A stretch of 63,623 bases of DNA from contig JAIEMQ010000070.1 of NCBI GenBank assembly GCA_019752015.1, forward strand, positions 1 to 63,623. The letters are read 5' to 3'. Under the pieces are notes generated by a model that saw only the letters and a list, made by a program, of their open reading frames with translations, made no database searches and was not told the DNA's origin. The position numbers were made by a program, and so were the translations under genes. This stretch comes from Cyanobacteriota bacterium. Its GTDB lineage: Bacteria > Acidobacteriota > Vicinamibacteria > Vicinamibacterales > UBA2999. This document shows, piece after piece, positions 61,168 to 63,623 of the stretch (its first letter is position 1; every line of letters begins with the position of its first letter).

Positions 61168-61512
61168 CTACATCGGTCGCCACCGATCACCGACGATTTG
61201 ATTGATCGTTTCGGATGTGGCCGTATCTAACAATTCGCGGGATTCGACGAAATCGTCGGACCAATAGGCAGCCGTGGAAACGACCTTGAAGAGCGAAAGC
61301 CCACCGCCGCTTGAACAGCGAACCAAATAATATTGCCGTTCGTCGCGGTCACCCAACCAGTCCTGAAAAGCCGCAGCCTCACGCCAGCTCTTCCCCTTGA
61401 TTAAAGTCGCAAGTTCTTCGCTTCGAGCGTCTTCATCCGCAAAAACAGAGGCAAGGAGGAAGTAACTGTGGCCCGTCATATCTGCAGCGCAGGATGGGCA
61501 CGGACCAAACAT
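61168..61512 (-). CDS. Putative orphan immunity-like protein
   Basis: The 114-residue acidic protein (CPSCAADMTGHSYFLLASVF, LGDRDERQYYLVRC, TAAYWSDDFVESRELL) has no family I recognise. It lies last in a minus-strand run that starts with an RHS-core gene, where immunity genes usually accumulate. The Cys pair CPSC at the N-terminus may bind zinc. Immunity role is inference from position. Confidence 0.4.
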   Translation of the reverse strand: MFGPCPSCAADMTGHSYFLLASVFADEDARSEELATLIKGKSWREAAAFQDWLGDRDERQYYLVRCSSGGGLSLFKVVSTAAYWSDDFVESRELLDTATSETINQIVGDRWRPM

Positions 61513-61817
61513 CCTGCGCCAGGTAGTACCATCTTCGTCGGAAGAGGGTGACAGGCCTGAGGGTCCAAAAAACTTGATTAGCTCTCTCCTGCTTCTCCGC
61601 TTGATTCAGGAGACCCCAATTGACCGTGGGCACCTGATCGACGCCGAAGTCCAGCGTCTGCGCGCCGCCGTTGCCGCTGTACGAGACGGTGACGACGCGC
61701 GCGGAGCTGGTCGTCAGCGGCTCCGGCTCCGGCGTATTGTGCTCCACGAGAAGCGCAGCGAACCCGACGAGCTGGTTGAACAGGTCGCCTGGAAACGTGC
61801 GACGAGAAGAGGGCGGA
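61513..61817 (-). other. 305-base gap with a possible gene remnant
   Basis: A minus-strand frame between the two putative immunity genes reads DLFNQLVGFAALLVEHNTPE, VVTVSYSGNGGAQTLDFGVD and LLNQAEKQERANQVFW without a good start, then runs out of frame into the next gene. It may be a decayed cassette between successive immunity genes. No known family is recognised. Confidence 0.3.
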
Positions 61818-62204
61818 CTACTGCTGCGCCTTCCTGAGAAGCCGCCGTGTTGCAGGTCCCATATAGCGCCGGGCAAGCGTCAGTCGAGGTTCACCAATTA
61901 GGTTCGGCAGAATGGTGGCGATCACGACGTCTCGAACGTTCTTGTCCGTCGATGACGAAAGGCGCTCGACGAAGGCAAAAACCCGTTTCAGTGCCTCGTC
62001 GGTTTCAACGTTCGCGTCGAGGAGTTTGTTGACATAAGGGTTCAGCGCTTCGTCGTACAGCGTATGCGGTCCCGGAGCCTCAGGTTCTGCGTATTCGTAC
62101 GCGCGGACCACGGCCTCCTCCAGCTCCGGTAGAGACTCCCGAAGCGCCGCGTTGGTGTGCTGATACGCAACGTCGGCATGGCGGCTCGTCAACCACCTCT
62201 TCAC
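61818..62204 (-). CDS. Putative immunity protein of the RHS-core protein
   Basis: The 128-residue, mainly helical protein (AALRESLPELEEAVVRAYEY, NPYVNKLLDANVETDEALKR, VIATILPNLIGEPRLTLARR) starts with a GTG that overlaps the RHS-core stop (GTGA), the usual layout for a toxin and its antidote. No known family is recognised with certainty. Function is inferred from position and coupling. Confidence 0.55.
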   Translation of the reverse strand: MKRWLTSRHADVAYQHTNAALRESLPELEEAVVRAYEYAEPEAPGPHTLYDEALNPYVNKLLDANVETDEALKRVFAFVERLSSSTDKNVRDVVIATILPNLIGEPRLTLARRYMGPATRRLLRKAQQ

Positions 62205-63262
62205 CGTCCCAGCCCCTTGAGGTCCCGCAAGACGCTTTCGGCGAGCTGCCGCTCGCTTGGACTGAGCGCTTCTCGGCGCAGAATGTTCTGGAGTCGCCCG
62301 ATGCTGTTCGCGACTTTGCCGAGATGATCTGTGCCGCCTACAAGCCGGCCGGTCTGCTGGGTGTATCGAACTGCCCCAGCCAGCCCTCCCGCAATTCGGT
62401 CTTGCCACCGGAAAATGTCGTTGAGCGCATTCCGCAGCGCAGGATTCTGGACGGCGCTCATCGCGGCCGCCATCCCGCCACCCATCGGGAATAGGAACGG
62501 TTGGACAGCGAGCCCGCCACCTGCGAGGCCGAAGGCAGTGCCTCCGGTAACGATGCCAGCGGTTACAGCGGCTCCCACGTTGACAACCGGGGCAATCGCG
62601 CTCGCGTATCGATCCATCGACGCCGAGAAAGTCCCCCAGGTCGCATCGATGCTGGTCTGGTTGTAGTAGCCGACGACCTTGTTGCCGGAGAAGATCGCGC
62701 CGCCCCACAACCGCAGCCCCGCGCCGGGATTACGTTCTAGCTGCGCGAAGTACTGATCCGACGCCGACCCGCAGCTGCTGGTCATCCCGTTCGATCCATA
62801 CGCGCAGATCTCGTACGTGGTACCAGTCGGGTCGGTGTACTTCAGCGGATTGTTGCGCGCATACGCGTAGCCGTTCCAGCTTTGCGGATCGAGGATGTCG
62901 CCGTTGACGTGGCCAGGGTCCACAGACGTGAATCTCGCGGTCTGGCTCTGGTAGTAGCGGGCGCCGACGTAGTCCAACTTCGTCTCCGTGTCGCGCTCCT
63001 TTCCTGCAAATTGCCGCACATCCGGCGGAGTCTGCGGCGGCGGCCACGCCTCGCCGAACGGCAGGAAATCGTAGCGCGCGATTGCGGCGCCGCTGGCATC
63101 CGTGATCATGCGCACCGAGCCGATCGCGTCGGTGTGGTAGTAGATGACCGTGTCCCCGCTCTGTGCCCCTGCACCTAGCGGGAGCAAGACCGTCGCGGCG
63201 AGCAGGAGCCACGCGACCCGGTGCAGTGCCATCAGCATCTGTATGTCCTTCGGCAAGATCAT
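62201..63262 (-). CDS. Orphan RHS-core protein with variable C-terminus
   Basis: The 353-residue protein has a signal peptide (VAWLLLAATVLLPLGAGAQ) and only the last RHS pieces: YYHTDAIGSVRMITDASG, then RQFAGKERDTETKLDYVGAR and the core end YARNNPLKYTDPTG near residue 140. A hydrophobic Ala/Gly region (~230-270) and a ~60-residue charged tail (TDHLGKVANSIGRLQNILRR, LSPSERQLAESVLRDL) follow, in the position of a polymorphic toxin. It lacks the long YD-repeat barrel. The ATG overlaps the upstream stop as ATGA. Confidence 0.7.
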   Translation of the reverse strand: MILPKDIQMLMALHRVAWLLLAATVLLPLGAGAQSGDTVIYYHTDAIGSVRMITDASGAAIARYDFLPFGEAWPPPQTPPDVRQFAGKERDTETKLDYVGARYYQSQTARFTSVDPGHVNGDILDPQSWNGYAYARNNPLKYTDPTGTTYEICAYGSNGMTSSCGSASDQYFAQLERNPGAGLRLWGGAIFSGNKVVGYYNQTSIDATWGTFSASMDRYASAIAPVVNVGAAVTAGIVTGGTAFGLAGGGLAVQPFLFPMGGGMAAAMSAVQNPALRNALNDIFRWQDRIAGGLAGAVRYTQQTGRLVGGTDHLGKVANSIGRLQNILRREALSPSERQLAESVLRDLKGLGR

Positions 63263-63623
63263 GGCGTCACCTGCCCCGTCTTGATGGCCCACACGTCGTA
63301 GGTCACGCCATTCGCATTCAGCGCGGTCCCAACCGTGATTTGGTTGGTGCCGAGCGCGGTGATGGAGTTCGCAACGGCGGCGCCGGTCGCGGTGTGGCGG
63401 CCCGTGGTGTCGGTGTTGACGCGAAACACCTTCGTCGCGGTGTTGGTCGGGACGATGAAGACCAGCACCGGCGCACCGCCATTCAAGCTTAGCGTAATGT
63501 TTCGCGACGGAGCGCCATTGCCGACGTAGGACCAGGTGCCATCGGCGGCGATGGTGAAGGTGCCGTAGGTGCCCACCAGGTTGGCGGGCGTGAAAGTCAC
63601 GCTTTGCGCACTGTCGGGATCGG
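63259..63623 (-). CDS. Repeat-domain (VCBS/Ig-like) protein, 5' end outside the window
   Basis: The frame is open to the right edge. The visible C-terminal ~120 residues read DPDSAQSVTFTPANLVGTYG, FTIAADGTWSYVGNG and ATKVFRVNTDTTGRHTATGA, typical of VCBS or bacterial Ig-like repeats in large secreted proteins. It is directly coupled to the RHS-core gene, so it may be the rest of a split RHS/YD-repeat system or its carrier. Length and N-terminus unknown. Confidence 0.5.
   Translation of the reverse strand, partial: DPDSAQSVTFTPANLVGTYGTFTIAADGTWSYVGNGAPSRNITLSLNGGAPVLVFIVPTNTATKVFRVNTDTTGRHTATGAAVANSITALGTNQITVGTALNANGVTYDVWAIKTGQVTP

Overview
The window is high-GC, densely coded bacterial chromosome that looks like Acidobacteriota, probably the Vicinamibacterales side. 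That placement is inference. It rests on the gene style: a caspase/PEGA/TPR protein, a TonB receptor with an N-terminal carboxypeptidase-regulatory-like domain, a bacterial deoxyhypusine-synthase-like protein, DUF4097 and orphan RHS proteins, and palindromic GGTCCGGC-TAAA-GCCGGACC repeats. No rRNA, tRNA, CRISPR or phage module was seen.

Layout. 1-6690: caspase-like/PEGA/TPR protein (5' cut by the window edge), a secreted Ig-like protein, and a TolC / HlyD / MacB-type permease set with no ATPase gene. 6690-6865: an array of three ~58 bp palindromic repeats between convergent genes. 6855-11307: pxpA, and divergently a PepSY membrane protein and a TonB receptor behind palindromic, Fur-box-like operators. 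11316-19753: an exported CbiX-like chelatase, hemH, a shortened glutamyl-tRNA-reductase-like gene, a histidine kinase and response regulator, then hemE, hemN and hemY. From the kinase onward the genes are chained by overlapping stop/start codons (mostly ATGA). The run ends in a truncated secreted protein.

19747-31750 is a probable metal-resistance island lying between two broken genes. It holds a small Cys-rich secreted protein, CzcCBA-type RND efflux, a frameshifted PII-like gene, a paralogue of the Cys-rich protein, an isoprenylcysteine-methyltransferase-like membrane protein, a PAP2 phosphatase, a chimeric secreted protein and a P1B-type metal ATPase. A decayed S9 peptidase and a nucleotidyltransferase pair follow.

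33420-42293 is a nearly complete arginine regulon: argC-argB-argD-GNAT(argA-like)-argJ-argF on the minus strand, diverging from argR-argG-argH around ArgR-box-like palindromes. The ArgG has lost its recognisable PP-loop and other catalytic motifs. 42294-47162: a structured-looking leader and a Cys/RG-rich putative RNA-binding protein, fabI, a flavin/NAD reductase, and a large HD-GYP/GAF/GGDEF protein. 47472-53880: a sigma-54 activator with a winged-helix N-terminus, a bacterial PH-domain protein, a deoxyhypusine-synthase-like gene, a PIN-like protein, a degenerate ROK protein coupled to nagA, and a DUF4097 lipoprotein. 53914-61056: queC, gph, mntR/mntH, ubiE, a very unusual PilT-like ATPase and a small unknown. 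61168-63623 (minus): a repeat-domain protein (cut by the window edge), an orphan RHS-core protein and putative immunity genes.

The most striking feature outside the genes is a set of seven arrays of 4-5 tandem 7- or 8-bp units. Six lie at stop/start junctions and one lies inside queC. They often supply the last codons of one gene and abut the start codon of the next. The best candidate for an undescribed protein system is the pair of small secreted CX3C/CX3C/DIDHPPRL proteins that bracket the RND efflux genes.
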